DNA of 64,000 bases from Dehalococcoidia bacterium (GTDB lineage: Bacteria > Chloroflexota > Dehalococcoidia > Lucifugimonadales > Lucifugimonadaceae). Position numbers and translations under genes: made by a program. Below, in pieces: positions 42,456 to 51,941 of the stretch (positions within the stretch are counted from its first letter, which is position 1; each line of letters starts with the position of its first letter). Location: positions 1 through 64,000 of the forward strand of contig JAJEGY010000028.1 of the NCBI GenBank assembly GCA_022819585.1, written 5' to 3'. The notes below the pieces were generated by a model that ran no database searches, was not told the origin of the DNA, and saw nothing but the letters and a program-made list of their open reading frames with translations.

Positions 42456-42929
42456 TCAGGCGGCTGACTCGGTGGCCTTCTCGCGCACTTCGGCACGCTC
42501 GGACCCTATCACTTGCGCCATATGGGGGTGTTCGGAACCGCTGTACACCTTCAGTCGAGATAGCATCTTGCGTCCCAGCTTGTTTTTTGGGAGCATGCCG
42601 CGGACAGCTAGTTCGATGATCCGCTCTGGAGTACGTTCTTGCATCCGGACATACGGTATCTCTTTAAGGTTGCCAGGGTATTGACTGTGCCGCTTATAAA
42701 TCTTTTGCTCAGCCTTTTTTCCCGTCAATTCGACTTTCGAAGCGTTGACGACTATCACGAAATCACCAGACGCCATGTGGGGTACGTATTCGGCCTTGTG
42801 TTTGCCCATCAACACCGTCGCGATCTCGCTGGCAAGCCTTCCCAGAACCTTGCCATCGGCGTCAAATACCCTCCAGCGGTTCTTGATGTCCGACGCGCTA
42901 GGGTTGTAGTGCTTGATTTTGGTAGGCAT
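42456..42929 (-). CDS. rplM: 50S ribosomal protein L13
   Basis: A 157-residue L13 (uL13), with WRVFDADGKVLGRLASEIA, GDFVIVVNASKVELTGKK, RTPERIIELAVRGMLPKNKLGR and YSGSEHPH. It is an early-assembling 50S protein. About 15 residues more than the usual length lie at the ends. It forms the usual rplM-rpsI pair, 179 nt before rpsI. Confidence 0.96.
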   Translation of the reverse strand: MPTKIKHYNPSASDIKNRWRVFDADGKVLGRLASEIATVLMGKHKAEYVPHMASGDFVIVVNASKVELTGKKAEQKIYKRHSQYPGNLKEIPYVRMQERTPERIIELAVRGMLPKNKLGRKMLSRLKVYSGSEHPHMAQVIGSERAEVREKATESAA

Positions 42930-42995
42930 AACAGATTGATTCTAATTTGCGCGCGCCCAAGTTTCACCCCTTTACCAAGCAGGTCGGTGATCTGG

Positions 42996-43775
42996 CTATC
43001 CGCTCTCTGCTTCCGTAGTCTCCAAACCCAGTTCAGGATCGAAAACCACGCGCATCAACGTCAATCCATGCGGAGGTGCGTTCCGTGTAGCACTGTTTTG
43101 CCTCGGTGAAAAGACAAGGGATTCGATCCATTCAGCCGATCTTGAACCTTCGCCTACCAATATCAACGCCGCGACCATTCGTCTGATCTGCTGCCGGACG
43201 AACGCATTTGCGCGGATGTCGAAGACTAATCTGCCATCACCCATCCGGTTGAAGGTCGCTCGTTCAATGCGACGTACCGTTGAGCCCTCGTCGCTCGAAG
43301 CGGCAGCGAACGACGCGAAGTCGTGCACACCTACAAAGTGTCGCGCGGCATCTGCCATTGCTCCGTCGTCGAGCCGTCGGCGCACATGGTATTCGTAATG
43401 TCGACGCAACGGAGAATATGTCAGCTTGTCATTGATGACGTATCGATACTCGCGCGCAATCGCCGACCGCCGCGGATCGAAATTGCCAGGCACGACACAA
43501 ATCCGTTTTACTGCAACGTCGGCAGGGAGATTTCCGTTCATGGCGCTTCGGAGTTCATCCTCAAGCATCCGCGTCTCAAGTTCAAACGATGCCACCTGGC
43601 CCAACGCGTGCACACCCGTATCGGTCCGACTCGCCATCTGGATCCGCCCAATCTGCTCTCCGAAGATCGTCCAAGCGGCATCTTCCAAAACCCCTTGAAC
43701 AGTGCGCGCGTTAGATTGGAACTGCGACCCGTTGAAATCGGTGCCGTCGTACTCGACGATGAGCGCCAATCGCAT
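42996..43775 (-). CDS. truA: tRNA pseudouridine synthase A
   Basis: A 259-residue enzyme that converts U38-40 of tRNAs to pseudouridine. The catalytic aspartate is in MASRTDTGVHALGQ. YDGTDFNGSQFQ opens the protein, EYRYVINDK and FVRQQIRRMVAALILVGEG are conserved later. It lies between rplQ and rplM, its common position in many bacteria. Confidence 0.95.
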   Translation of the reverse strand: MRLALIVEYDGTDFNGSQFQSNARTVQGVLEDAAWTIFGEQIGRIQMASRTDTGVHALGQVASFELETRMLEDELRSAMNGNLPADVAVKRICVVPGNFDPRRSAIAREYRYVINDKLTYSPLRRHYEYHVRRRLDDGAMADAARHFVGVHDFASFAAASSDEGSTVRRIERATFNRMGDGRLVFDIRANAFVRQQIRRMVAALILVGEGSRSAEWIESLVFSPRQNSATRNAPPHGLTLMRVVFDPELGLETTEAESG

Positions 43776-43817
43776 ATTAGGAGAGCGCCTTTCCGCCGGG
43801 TAGATCCGGCGAAGGTG

Positions 43818-44171
43818 TTAGTCGATGAGTTCGATTAATGCCATCTCGGCGCCATCGCCCTGACGCTTGCCTAGTTTGATGATCCTGGTGTAGCCGCCGT
43901 CTCGATCACGGTATCGGTCTGCCAACTCGTCGAATGTCTTGGCTAAAACCTCTTTGTCGTTGATGAATGCAGCGGCCTGACGCCTGCTGTGGAGGTCGCC
44001 GCGTTTGCCGTGCGTGACCATCTTTTCGGCCAACGGTGCAACTTCTTTGGATTTGGCGTGCGTGGTACGGATCACCTCATGCCTGAGAAGATCCGTGACC
44101 ATGACTCGGAACATGGCCTTGCGCGGCGCTGATTCTCTACCGAATTTCCGTCCTGATCGGCGATGTCGCAT
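43818..44171 (-). CDS. rplQ: 50S ribosomal protein L17
   Basis: A 117-residue L17 (bL17). The start is ATG 44171, giving [14 protein letters not shown]; an in-frame start nine codons earlier would add unlikely residues. [31 protein letters not shown] is the conserved core ([14 protein letters not shown]). The C-terminus ends in MALIELID. It lies 32 nt after rpoA. Confidence 0.96.
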   Translation of the reverse strand: MRHRRSGRKFGRESAPRKAMFRVMVTDLLRHEVIRTTHAKSKEVAPLAEKMVTHGKRGDLHSRRQAAAFINDKEVLAKTFDELADRYRDRDGGYTRIIKLGKRQGDGAEMALIELID

Positions 44172-44203
44172 TGTGTTCAGATACTCCCAATTCGGCAAAC
44201 CGT

Positions 44204-45211
44204 TTAGGGTTGCTGCTCCTCTTCGTCAACCGCTTCTGCCTCTTCAGGCGGCCAGAGTTCCTTCTCAACCATGAAGTTGTGGAGTTCACGGAAAGAGACT
44301 TCGCCGAAGTTACGCACTTCCTGCTTCAAGGTTTCGGGGGTGAAACGCATCAATTCGCCCAAGGTGCGGATGGGGTACCGCGAGAGGGCGTTGATGATGC
44401 GTGAACTCAATTCGTCGCCAAGATCCTTGATCTCGGTATCCAGCAGATCCGACATCTCGTCCGTCGGTGGCCGATCTTCGGTCTCTGGTTGAGCAGTAAT
44501 GATGTCGAGTTTCGACTTGAAGATGTTTGCCGCGGTTCGGAAAGCTTCGATCGGCTCAACCGTCCTGTCGGTCCAAATCTCGACCGTCAGTAGATCGCGG
44601 CCCGAGAGACGTCCCGACATGCCCTCCACTTCGTAGTTGGCTTTCAAGACCGGGGTGAATACAGCGTCGACCGGCAACACGCCATGACCCGGCGTGTCTT
44701 CATGATCAAATGCCCTGTAACCCTCGCCCTTTTCAACACCGAACGTCACGACCAACTCGCCCTCGCCACTGTCGAGAGTTGCGAGATGATGTTCGGGGTT
44801 CACGATCTCGAACACGCTGTGCGGTTTGATGTCGCCCGCAACAACCTCGCCTTCGCCAGATGCGTATAACGTGAGAACCTTCTGAGTCGTCTCTGATCGG
44901 GCACGGATACGGATGCCCTTGGCATTGATCAGGAACTCGCCAATACCCTCGCGCATATGGGGGATTGAACCGTATTCGTGCTGCTGCCCGACAATACGTG
45001 CCGAGGTGATCGCAGTGCCCGGCATCGCGCCGAGGAGAACTCGCCGTAGGCCGTTGCCCAAGGTAGTGCCCCAACCGCGTTCCAGACCTGCGATCTGGAA
45101 CTTGCCGTAGGTTTCGGAGGTTTCGACTACCTCGAGCTGAGGTACGAAATCTTCCGTCTCGTCTGCGAACTGGACGGTGGTAGAGATTGGCGTGCGGATA
45201 CCGCCTAACAT
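44204..45211 (-). CDS. rpoA: DNA-directed RNA polymerase subunit alpha
   Basis: A 335-residue alpha subunit. The N-terminal assembly domain has [19 protein letters not shown] and [16 protein letters not shown]. The C-terminal domain (about 255-325) has [35 protein letters not shown] (core RTLGELMRF), which contacts UP elements and activators. An acidic tail ([13 protein letters not shown]) follows. AAGGAG lies upstream of ATG 45211. It follows rpsD by 9 nt. Confidence 0.97.
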   Translation of the reverse strand: MLGGIRTPISTTVQFADETEDFVPQLEVVETSETYGKFQIAGLERGWGTTLGNGLRRVLLGAMPGTAITSARIVGQQHEYGSIPHMREGIGEFLINAKGIRIRARSETTQKVLTLYASGEGEVVAGDIKPHSVFEIVNPEHHLATLDSGEGELVVTFGVEKGEGYRAFDHEDTPGHGVLPVDAVFTPVLKANYEVEGMSGRLSGRDLLTVEIWTDRTVEPIEAFRTAANIFKSKLDIITAQPETEDRPPTDEMSDLLDTEIKDLGDELSSRIINALSRYPIRTLGELMRFTPETLKQEVRNFGEVSFRELHNFMVEKELWPPEEAEAVDEEEQQP

Positions 45212-45220
45212 GTTGCGGGG

Positions 45221-45871
45221 TTATCTCCTTGAATAGTATTCCGTGATCATTCGGGTGTCGATCGTGGTGTCAACGTCATCTTCGTTGGGAACAGCGTCGA
45301 TGGCGGCTGTCAAATTCTCCGAATCGACCGTGATCCAGTTGGTGGCCTGCCGACGTCGACCAACGTTATCGTTCGCGGCTTGGTAAAGACCTGAACTCTT
45401 CGATTTCTCGCGCCAAGAGATGACATCGCCAGGTTTCACGATGAACGAAGGGACATCGACCTTACGACCATTGACCTGGATATGTCCGTGGTTGACGGTC
45501 TGACGCGCTTGGGGACGCGACGTGGCGAAACCTGCGCGGTAGATGACGTTGTCGAGCCGTCGCTCCAACAGTTTGAGGAGGTTCGAACCGGTAACACCGC
45601 TCAGTCGCGCTGCTTCGTCGAACATGCCTCGGAATTGGCGCTCGTAGATGCCGTATATGTGTCGCGCCTTCTGTTTCTGCTGCAACTGGATACCGTGATC
45701 CGAGAGGCGACGTCGGCGACGTTGTGCTCCCATCGGCCCCGCGCCTCGTCGTGAACTATCCCGCGAACGATCAACCGCGCACTTTGGCGTGTAGCAACGC
45801 TCTCCCTTCAGAAAGAGTTTCTCGCCTTGTGATTTGCAGATTTTGCAAACCGGGTTTGTGTTTCTTGCCAT
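45221..45871 (-). CDS. rpsD: 30S ribosomal protein S4
   Basis: A 216-residue S4 (uS4) that nucleates 30S assembly. It is the zinc-binding form: C-x2-C near residue 9 (PVCKIC) and C-x4-C-type GERCYTPKC. The S4 RNA-binding domain LERRLDNVIYRAGFATSRPQARQTVNHGHI (core RLDNVIYRAGFA) follows. It lies downstream of a 196-nt gap holding a potential alternating hairpin, and upstream of rpoA. Confidence 0.97.
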   Translation of the reverse strand: MARNTNPVCKICKSQGEKLFLKGERCYTPKCAVDRSRDSSRRGAGPMGAQRRRRRLSDHGIQLQQKQKARHIYGIYERQFRGMFDEAARLSGVTGSNLLKLLERRLDNVIYRAGFATSRPQARQTVNHGHIQVNGRKVDVPSFIVKPGDVISWREKSKSSGLYQAANDNVGRRRQATNWITVDSENLTAAIDAVPNEDDVDTTIDTRMITEYYSRR

Positions 45872-46025
45872 TACCGTCTCTGTTTCTCGTGACTGTCAGA
45901 CTTTGGCGTTTTCCCAAGGATCAACGGCGCGACCCATCAAATTCGGGTTACGCGCTAAGTTAACGATTCTAAATTGGGCGATACGGATTTAACTCCAGCT
46001 TTGGTGCCTTCACGCGGAACGCAAT

Positions 46026-46056
46026 CTTGCCGCTCAAACGGCAAAAATGCGGCAAG
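46026..46056 (-). promoter_or_regulatory. Possible alternating hairpin in the rpsK-rpsD gap
   Basis: On the minus strand, CTTGCCGC pairs over 8 bp with GCGGCAAG, while TTGCCG between them pairs over 6 bp with the CGGCAA of the same downstream arm. The two structures exclude each other. It lies between the S11 stop and the S4 start, where S4 feedback control or an attenuator would be expected; this is inference from position. Confidence 0.4.
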
Positions 46057-46067
46057 TTTCTAACGAA

Positions 46068-46451
46068 TCAGACACGCCGCCTTTTCGGTGGTCGGCAACC
46101 GTTGTGTGGGATAGGTGTTTGATCTGTGATCGAGTTGACTCGGATCCCAGCCCCGGCGATCGCGCGTATCGCCGATTCCCGGCCATTACCAGGTCCCTTG
46201 ACCAGCACATCAACCGTACGCATACCATGCGTCACAGCGGCCCTCGCGGCAGTCTCTCCTGCGCGCTGGGCGGCGAAGGCGGTTTTCTTGCGAGAGCCGC
46301 GGAAACCCATCGCTCCCGAACTGCTCTGCGATACCACGTTGCCGTTCGGATCTGTAAACGTGATTAACGTGTTGTTGAACGTTGCAATGATGTACGCCCG
46401 ACCTTGAGGGACGAACTTCCGTTCTCTGCTTCTTCGACGAGTTCTCGGCAT
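46068..46451 (-). CDS. rpsK: 30S ribosomal protein S11
   Basis: A 127-residue S11 (uS11) of the platform. Conserved blocks are [55 protein letters not shown] and [18 protein letters not shown] (last block core TPIPHNGCR). It is 53 nt after rpsM and precedes a 196-nt gap before rpsD. Confidence 0.97.
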   Translation of the reverse strand: MPRTRRRSRERKFVPQGRAYIIATFNNTLITFTDPNGNVVSQSSSGAMGFRGSRKKTAFAAQRAGETAARAAVTHGMRTVDVLVKGPGNGRESAIRAIAGAGIRVNSITDQTPIPHNGCRPPKRRRV

Positions 46452-46504
46452 AGCCTAGTTGGTTGCTCCTGCTGGACGACGGCCTGACACGACCGCCAGT
46501 GTTA

Positions 46505-46888
46505 CTAATGCGACGGTGCCCGGCGCTTGCCCGCCACGGTTTGGCGTCGGCCGCGCTTGGTGCGTGCGTTTGTCTTGGTCCGTTGGCCCCGTACTGGCAG
46601 ACCACGACGATGTCTCTGACCTCGGTAACTCTGGATTTCGACTAAGCGACGAACGTTGAGCTGGTTTTCGCGTCGGAGGTCGCCTTCGATCATGATTCCC
46701 GCACGATCGATCGCGTTCCTGATAGCGGCCAGATCTTCGTCGCTCAATTCCCTCATTCGGGTGCTGGATGAGATGTTGAGGTCTTTGGCGATGTCGGCCG
46801 CCCTGTTGCGTCCGATGCCATAGATACTTGTGAGTCCGATAACCACGCGCAGGTTGTCGGGTATGTTCACGCCGGCGATGATTGCCAT
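46505..46888 (-). CDS. rpsM: 30S ribosomal protein S13
   Basis: A 127-residue S13 (uS13) that contacts the 50S subunit and P-site tRNA. It opens with [19 protein letters not shown] and contains IYGIGRNRA, the helix-hairpin-helix region, and the basic [23 protein letters not shown] (core [10 protein letters not shown]). Length is normal. It follows rpmJ by 19 nt. Confidence 0.97.
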   Translation of the reverse strand: MAIIAGVNIPDNLRVVIGLTSIYGIGRNRAADIAKDLNISSSTRMRELSDEDLAAIRNAIDRAGIMIEGDLRRENQLNVRRLVEIQSYRGQRHRRGLPVRGQRTKTNARTKRGRRQTVAGKRRAPSH

Positions 46889-46907
46889 TGCACAACTCCT
46901 TAAGTGG

Positions 46908-47024
46908 TTAACCCTGTCGCTGCTTGTATCGCGGGTTCTGCTTGTTGATTACGTAGACGCGGCCCTTGCGCCGTACAACACGGCTCCCGGGCTGTTTCGC
47001 CTTTACTGAGGCTCTTACCTTCAT
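46908..47024 (-). CDS. rpmJ: 50S ribosomal protein L36 (zinc-free form)
   Basis: A 38-residue L36 (bL36) in the usual infA-rpmJ-rpsM context. It begins [14 protein letters not shown] and ends RYKQRQG. The three cysteines and the histidine that hold zinc in the common form are absent, replaced by Gln, Pro, Ser and Asn-type residues, so this is a C-minus variant. It lies between infA and rpsM, 23 nt after infA. Confidence 0.93.
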   Translation of the reverse strand: MKVRASVKAKQPGSRVVRRKGRVYVINKQNPRYKQRQG

Positions 47025-47047
47025 ATCGCGGATTCCCCCGTTTATGA

Positions 47048-47266
47048 CTACCTGAAGCGGTAAGTTATCCTGCCCCGGGTCAAGTCATAGGGCGAAAGCT
47101 CGACCATGACGTTGTCACCTGGCAAGATCCTGATGTAGTTCTTTCGAATCCTTCCGGATGCGTGCGCCAAGACTTCGTGTTCGTTCGGCAGTTTCACCCG
47201 AAAATATGCGTTCGGGTGCGCCTCGGTCACTGTTCCTTGGACTTCTATCGCTTCTTTTTTTGGCAT
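47048..47266 (-). CDS. infA: Translation initiation factor IF-1
   Basis: A 72-residue S1-fold protein that blocks the A site during initiation. [38 protein letters not shown] and a V-E-L-S-P-Y-D-L end are standard. It follows map by 32 nt and precedes rpmJ. Confidence 0.96.
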   Translation of the reverse strand: MPKKEAIEVQGTVTEAHPNAYFRVKLPNEHEVLAHASGRIRKNYIRILPGDNVMVELSPYDLTRGRITYRFR

Positions 47267-47298
47267 TGTTTAACCAGACTGACCGTTTGTAATTACCG

Positions 47299-48090
47299 TT
47301 ACTTTGCCGAGGTCAAGACCTCTGGCCCATCGGCGGTGATCGCCACTGTATGTTCGAAGTGCGCAGATAGCGAGCCGTCGGCGGTCACGACCGTCCAGCC
47401 ATCATCCAAGACCTTGGTCTCCCAAGACCCCGTCATTATCATCGGTTCGATGGCTATAGTCATTCCTTCCATGAGCAGGGGACCAGTTCCTGCTTGACCC
47501 ACGTTGGGTACTGGCGGCGCCTCGTGCAACGCACGGCCCACCCCATGTCCGACATACTCTCGTACCAGTTCGAAGTCGGCGTCACGAACATACTGCTCAA
47601 CAGCGTCGGAAATATCACCGACGCGGTTGTGAGGCACACATTGCGCGATGCCATGCATTAAAGCCTCGCGGCCCACATCGACTAGCCGTTCCCGTTCCTC
47701 GTCGGCAGTTTCGCCGGCGACGGCGGTTCGTGCGTGGTCGCTGTAGTAGCCGTCGACTATAGCGCCGCAGTCTACGCTCACCAAGTCGCCTTCAGAGACG
47801 ACGCGCTCGCTGGGTATTCCGTGCACGATCTCTGCATTAAGCGAGATACATGCCACAGCTGGAAATCCGTAGAGGCCGAGAAAAGCAGGTTTCGCTCCTT
47901 CAGCGCGAATCTTTCGCCTAGCGATGTCGTCTAGCTCTGCGGTCGTTATTCCCGGCTCTAAAGCGTCGAAAACCGCATCCAATGCGACGGCCACAATGTG
48001 ACCGGCAGTTCGCATCGCATCCAGTTCGCGCTTGCTTTTAAGCGCGATACGGCGAGCCGTATCTGGGTTGCTCGTGAGACTATCCTTCAA
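47299..48090 (-). CDS. map: Methionine aminopeptidase, type I
   Basis: A 263-residue metalloprotease that removes the initiator methionine. The metal residues lie in SVDCGAIVDGYYSDHARTA (two Asp), GHGVGRALHEAP (His) and a later EPMIM (Glu). TTG 48090 is the start, with a short 17-residue extension before ALKSKRELDAMR. It follows adk by 76 nt, in the common secY-adk-map order. Confidence 0.95.
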   Translation of the reverse strand: MKDSLTSNPDTARRIALKSKRELDAMRTAGHIVAVALDAVFDALEPGITTAELDDIARRKIRAEGAKPAFLGLYGFPAVACISLNAEIVHGIPSERVVSEGDLVSVDCGAIVDGYYSDHARTAVAGETADEERERLVDVGREALMHGIAQCVPHNRVGDISDAVEQYVRDADFELVREYVGHGVGRALHEAPPVPNVGQAGTGPLLMEGMTIAIEPMIMTGSWETKVLDDGWTVVTADGSLSAHFEHTVAITADGPEVLTSAK

Positions 48091-48166
48091 AACGCAACTT
48101 CAATCGCTATTGTACCCGAACTTACGAATTTCGTAGTCTCCGGCAATCGCAGTTCAATGGCCTTTG

Positions 48167-48718
48167 TCACTCAATCGCCTCGATCAGACGTCCTCGAACA
48201 TTGTCGATCGTCCCCAAAGCATCGATCTCGGTCACGCGATCATTGTCTCGGTAATAGTCAACTACCGGCGCCGTTTCGCGATTGTAGACATTCATGCGAT
48301 GCCTTATCGCCTCTGGTTCATCGTCGACTCGACCTTCGATCTCGCGACGTTTTTCAAGCCGATCAATCAACTCTTCAACATCCACTCTGAAGAAGACAAC
48401 CCTGTCGAGAGACACACCGATCTTCGACAGCTCGTCGTCGAGAGACGCGGCTTGAACCACTGTGCGAGGGAATCCGTCGAGGATCACGTTTTCGGCATCT
48501 GCCAAACGGAACTTGATCATGTCTATCACGGTCCCGTCCGGCACCAGATCGCCTTTGTCGTAAAAGGTCTTGGCGAATTGACCTAGTTCGGTGCCGCGGT
48601 CCATCTCATCCCGGATCATGTCGCCGGTCGAGAGATGCTGATACCCGAGTTGTTCGGTGAGCATCGTAGCTTGCGTGCCCTTGCCCGCGCCGGGAGGCCC
48701 TAGAAATACGATCCGCAT
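48167..48718 (-). CDS. adk: Adenylate kinase, short LID form
   Basis: A 183-residue kinase making 2 ADP from ATP and AMP. P-loop GPPGAGKGTQ (7-16), AMP-binding HLSTGDMIRDE and ILDGFPRT are present. The LID domain is the short variable type (after RREIEGRVDDEPE), without a zinc site. It lies 57 nt after secY. Confidence 0.96.
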   Translation of the reverse strand: MRIVFLGPPGAGKGTQATMLTEQLGYQHLSTGDMIRDEMDRGTELGQFAKTFYDKGDLVPDGTVIDMIKFRLADAENVILDGFPRTVVQAASLDDELSKIGVSLDRVVFFRVDVEELIDRLEKRREIEGRVDDEPEAIRHRMNVYNRETAPVVDYYRDNDRVTEIDALGTIDNVRGRLIEAIE

Positions 48719-48775
48719 TTCGCTTCACTCAAGCGCTAGTCGCGCTCAACTCCTGCTTTATGGGCGCTTTGGGCA

Positions 48776-50131
48776 TCACGATCTTACGAACCCCTCGTAG
48801 TTGCGCATCATGAGTTGTGCTTCGAGCTGCCGCATCGTGTCCAGCGCAACGCCGACCATGATGATCATGCTCGTGCTTTGAATGAGTGTTAATGATGCCT
48901 CTAGGTTCGTAACTAGATTCGCAATCCATGGAGTGATTGCGATAACGCCAAGGAAGATGGCGCCTCCCCAAGTGATCCGCAACACGATGCGCATCAGATA
49001 GTCGCGTGTCGGTTGTCCTGGCCGTATGCCGGGAACAAAACCGCCGTTACGTTGCAGGTTCTCAGCCAAGTTCTGCTGGTTGTGCACAACCAGCGCATAG
49101 AAGAAGGTGAAACCCACGGTCAGGATGAAGATCAGCGCCCAATAGGGGTCACTGGTAAAAGTCAGTGTCCGTTGGACCCAACTCGCAATTTGTGCCGTGA
49201 AACTACTGCTGCTCGGGTCGGCAAGGTAGGTGGCGATGGTTGCGGGCAACGTCACGATTGAGAAGGCGAAGATCAGCGGGATCATGCCTGCCGCGTTGAC
49301 GCGCAACGGGATGAACGATGCGCCAGTCTGCCGATACATCTGACCGCCCCGGAAGACGCTGCGTCCGTACTGGACCGGGACGCGTCGCTGGGCTTCGTTG
49401 AAAATCACAACCACGAAGATGATGATGAGCATCATTGCGACGAGCATCGAAACTTGGAACGATTGGTCGCGCAGCGCCCACAGAGAGCCTGCCGTTTGAG
49501 GTAGAGACGCGACAATACCGGCGAAGATGATCAACGAGATTCCGTTGCCGATGCCCTTCTCGGTGACGATTTCACCCATCCATACGAGCAGCATCGTCGT
49601 AGCCGTCATGCAGAGGATGATGGTCACGGTGTTCATCACTTCGTCACCGCCCAATCCAATTCCCGTAATCGCTCCTTGAAGCTCAAGAGTGTTGAGCAAC
49701 GCCCAACCTTGAAGGATCGCCAACGGGACGGTGAGGTAGTGCGTGTAGCGGTTGAGTGTGCGTCGTCCCGCTTCTCCACCCTCTCGGGAGAGCTCCCTGA
49801 GCTGTGGGATCACAGGGGTCAAAACCTGCAAGATGATAGATGCCGTGATGTATGGATAGACGCCCATCGCGGCGATGCTCAATTGGCTCAACGCGCCGCC
49901 GCTGAAAAGATCGAGAACGCCGAAAACCGGGTTGGCTTCGAAAGCTCTCGCTAGCAGGGCTTGGTCAACGCCGGGGTTTGGCACGTGGGCCAAGAACCTG
50001 AAGGCGACCAAGATGCCAAGGGTGAAGAGAATCCGGAAACGAAGATCGGGTACTCGCCATGAATCGATAACTGCCCGGAACAATGCGGGTAGTGCGGATT
50101 GGCGTCCTGTCTGTGCTCCCGTAGTCTGCAT
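48776..50131 (-). CDS. secY: Protein translocase subunit SecY
   Basis: A 451-residue core channel of the Sec translocon with ten membrane helices. It has VPNPGVD near the start, a plug-side FSGGALSQLSIAAMGVYPYITASI (core ALSQLSIAAMGVYPYI), and cytosolic loops that dock SecA and ribosomes (RRVPVQYGR, GFVPGIRPGQPT). It follows rplO by 24 nt. secE and secG are not in the window. Confidence 0.97.
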   Translation of the reverse strand: MQTTGAQTGRQSALPALFRAVIDSWRVPDLRFRILFTLGILVAFRFLAHVPNPGVDQALLARAFEANPVFGVLDLFSGGALSQLSIAAMGVYPYITASIILQVLTPVIPQLRELSREGGEAGRRTLNRYTHYLTVPLAILQGWALLNTLELQGAITGIGLGGDEVMNTVTIILCMTATTMLLVWMGEIVTEKGIGNGISLIIFAGIVASLPQTAGSLWALRDQSFQVSMLVAMMLIIIFVVVIFNEAQRRVPVQYGRSVFRGGQMYRQTGASFIPLRVNAAGMIPLIFAFSIVTLPATIATYLADPSSSSFTAQIASWVQRTLTFTSDPYWALIFILTVGFTFFYALVVHNQQNLAENLQRNGGFVPGIRPGQPTRDYLMRIVLRITWGGAIFLGVIAITPWIANLVTNLEASLTLIQSTSMIIMVGVALDTMRQLEAQLMMRNYEGFVRS

Positions 50132-50155
50132 TTGACGGGGGTGGTCCTGTCTCGA

Positions 50156-50638
50156 TTACTCGTCCGAATCGGACGTTTCGGATGTGGCTTCGTCGGCGCC
50201 GAGTATCGTCACGCTGCCACCGGCCGCTTCGACTTTGGAACGTGCGCTGGCGGAACAGGCATGGACGGAAACGTGAACGCTCTTCTCTATCTCGCCGTCG
50301 CCAAGTAGTTTCACTGTTGACCGCGGGTTGCGAACCAAGCGGGTTGCCACAAGCTCTTCAGGTCCGATCTGTGAGCCGTCATCGAATAGGTTCAGGCTCG
50401 CCACATTCACGGGAGAGTGCTCCACGCGGAATATGTTGTTGAAGCCACGCATGAATGGCAGACGTTTGACCAGACGATTCTGTCCACCCTCAAAGAGGAA
50501 GGGAACCTTGCCGGTCTGCAACTGTCCCTTGCTGCCACGACCGGAGTACGAGCCATTGCCGCTGCCGTCACCGCGTCCAACGCGCTTGCGCTTTCGGTGT
50601 GAGCCCTCGGCGGGTTTTAGTTCATGTAGTCCTGGCAT
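50156..50638 (-). CDS. rplO: 50S ribosomal protein L15
   Basis: A 160-residue L15 (uL15). The Gly-rich N-terminal tail (KRVGRGDGSGNGSYSGRGSKGQ) is standard, followed by FEGGQNRLVKRLPFMRGFNN (core RLPFMRGF) and a C-terminal globular domain. A short acidic end (TSETSDSDE) is unusual. It lies 20 nt after rpmD. Confidence 0.96.
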   Translation of the reverse strand: MPGLHELKPAEGSHRKRKRVGRGDGSGNGSYSGRGSKGQLQTGKVPFLFEGGQNRLVKRLPFMRGFNNIFRVEHSPVNVASLNLFDDGSQIGPEELVATRLVRNPRSTVKLLGDGEIEKSVHVSVHACSASARSKVEAAGGSVTILGADEATSETSDSDE

Positions 50639-50658
50639 ATCGATAACTCGTCTGTTTG

Positions 50659-50835
50659 TTAGGAAACGATCTCCACTAGATGGGAGACTCTCTTGATCAT
50701 CCCCCGGATCTGAACGGTGTCTTGTTGAGTAACTACGTGATTTATCCGCCTGAGGCCGAGCGCTTTTAATGTCGCCCTCTGCTTAGGGATTGACCCGATC
50801 TCGCTGCGAATCTGTTTGATGCGTATCTCGCTCAT
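50659..50835 (-). CDS. rpmD: 50S ribosomal protein L30
   Basis: A 58-residue L30 (uL30), with [20 protein letters not shown] and [23 protein letters not shown] (core LGLRRINH). The start ATG overlaps the rpsE stop (ATGA), so the two are translationally coupled, in the usual rpsE-rpmD-rplO order. The gene was read directly from the gap. Confidence 0.95.
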   Translation of the reverse strand: MSEIRIKQIRSEIGSIPKQRATLKALGLRRINHVVTQQDTVQIRGMIKRVSHLVEIVS

Positions 50836-51575
50836 TGTGACGATTCGCTCTCATCACTTTCAGTTTCGGTAGATTCTTCGGTGCTCGCTTCAGAGGGCGA
50901 ATCAGTTTCGTCCTCGTCGTTGGACTTTTCGCTCTCGTCCTCGGTATCCGCTTCGGCTACGTTCTCAGGTGATTCCTGAGGCGTCTCTTCCGTCGGTGCA
51001 ACTTCTGGCTTGTGAATTCGGTCTAATCCGAGCCGCCTAGCGCGTTCCGCCTCCGGGTCGCGTAGCATCGACAAAGCTTTGAGTGTTGCTCGGACGGTAT
51101 TTACCGGGTTGTTGCCGCCGAAAGTCTTCGACAACACGTCTTGGATACCCGCAGCTTCAATAACCGCACGCACACCACCGCCGGCGATCACACCAGTACC
51201 TGGCGCCGCTGGCAATAGCAGCACCTTCGCACTGCCGAACTTCGCAGAAACATCGTGGGGAATCGTGCCGTCCCTAACGACGATCTGCTGCATTGCTCGC
51301 TCAGCGTTCTGTCGACCCTTACGAACCGCATCGGGCACCGAAGCAGCCTTCCCAAGCGCAGCGCCAACTCGACCGTTATAGTCGCCCACAACCATCATGG
51401 CGCTGAACGACAGGTTACGACCTCCCTTGACGACCTTTGAGACGCGTCTAATCTTCACCGCGCGCTCGAAAAGCTCAGGACCTTCGGGAGTTTCCTCTCG
51501 ACGGGGACGTCTTCGTTGTCTGCCGCGGCGATCGCCGTCAGAACGTCGTTCGCCAGTACTGGTTTGGGTAACCAT
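50832..51575 (-). CDS. rpsE: 30S ribosomal protein S5 with acidic tail
   Basis: A 247-residue S5 (uS5), about 75 residues longer than usual. The core has [41 protein letters not shown] and [20 protein letters not shown] basic N-terminal extension ([11 protein letters not shown]) precedes it. The last 58 residues, from PEVAPTEE on, are almost entirely Glu, Asp, Ser and Thr. The tail is in frame to a stop that overlaps rpmD. Its role is unknown. Confidence 0.95.
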   Translation of the reverse strand: MVTQTSTGERRSDGDRRGRQRRRPRREETPEGPELFERAVKIRRVSKVVKGGRNLSFSAMMVVGDYNGRVGAALGKAASVPDAVRKGRQNAERAMQQIVVRDGTIPHDVSAKFGSAKVLLLPAAPGTGVIAGGGVRAVIEAAGIQDVLSKTFGGNNPVNTVRATLKALSMLRDPEAERARRLGLDRIHKPEVAPTEETPQESPENVAEADTEDESEKSNDEDETDSPSEASTEESTETESDESESSQ

Positions 51576-51577
51576 AG

Positions 51578-51934
51578 TTAGAATTCAAGACCCTCCGCAC
51601 GGGCAGCATCGGCCAACGCCTTGACGCGTCCGTGATATTGATAACCGCCACGGTCAAACACCACCTTGTTGATCCCACGCTCTTTCGCTCGCTTGGCGAC
51701 CATGGCACCCACATTCTTTGCAGCATCGATTTTTCCGGCTTCATCAATGCCGGGTTCGATAGACGAGGCAGCAACCAAAGTCTGACCTTCCATGTCGTCT
51801 ATCACTTGGGCGTAGATCTGCTTGTTACTTCGGAACACAGACAATCGCGGTCGATCATCCGCACCAACAACTCGTCGGCGAACTCGGCGATGACGTATCC
51901 AGCGAGGACGGCTGTCGAACTTTCTGTTAGCCAT
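51578..51934 (-). CDS. rplR: 50S ribosomal protein L18
   Basis: A 118-residue L18 (uL18) that binds 5S rRNA with L5. [20 protein letters not shown], then KAKE-type [24 protein letters not shown] (core [12 protein letters not shown]) and [15 protein letters not shown]-like end. ATG 51934; it is 7 nt after rplF and 2 nt before rpsE. Confidence 0.96.
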   Translation of the reverse strand: MANRKFDSRPRWIRHRRVRRRVVGADDRPRLSVFRSNKQIYAQVIDDMEGQTLVAASSIEPGIDEAGKIDAAKNVGAMVAKRAKERGINKVVFDRGGYQYHGRVKALADAARAEGLEF

Positions 51935-51941
51935 TTAGCAA

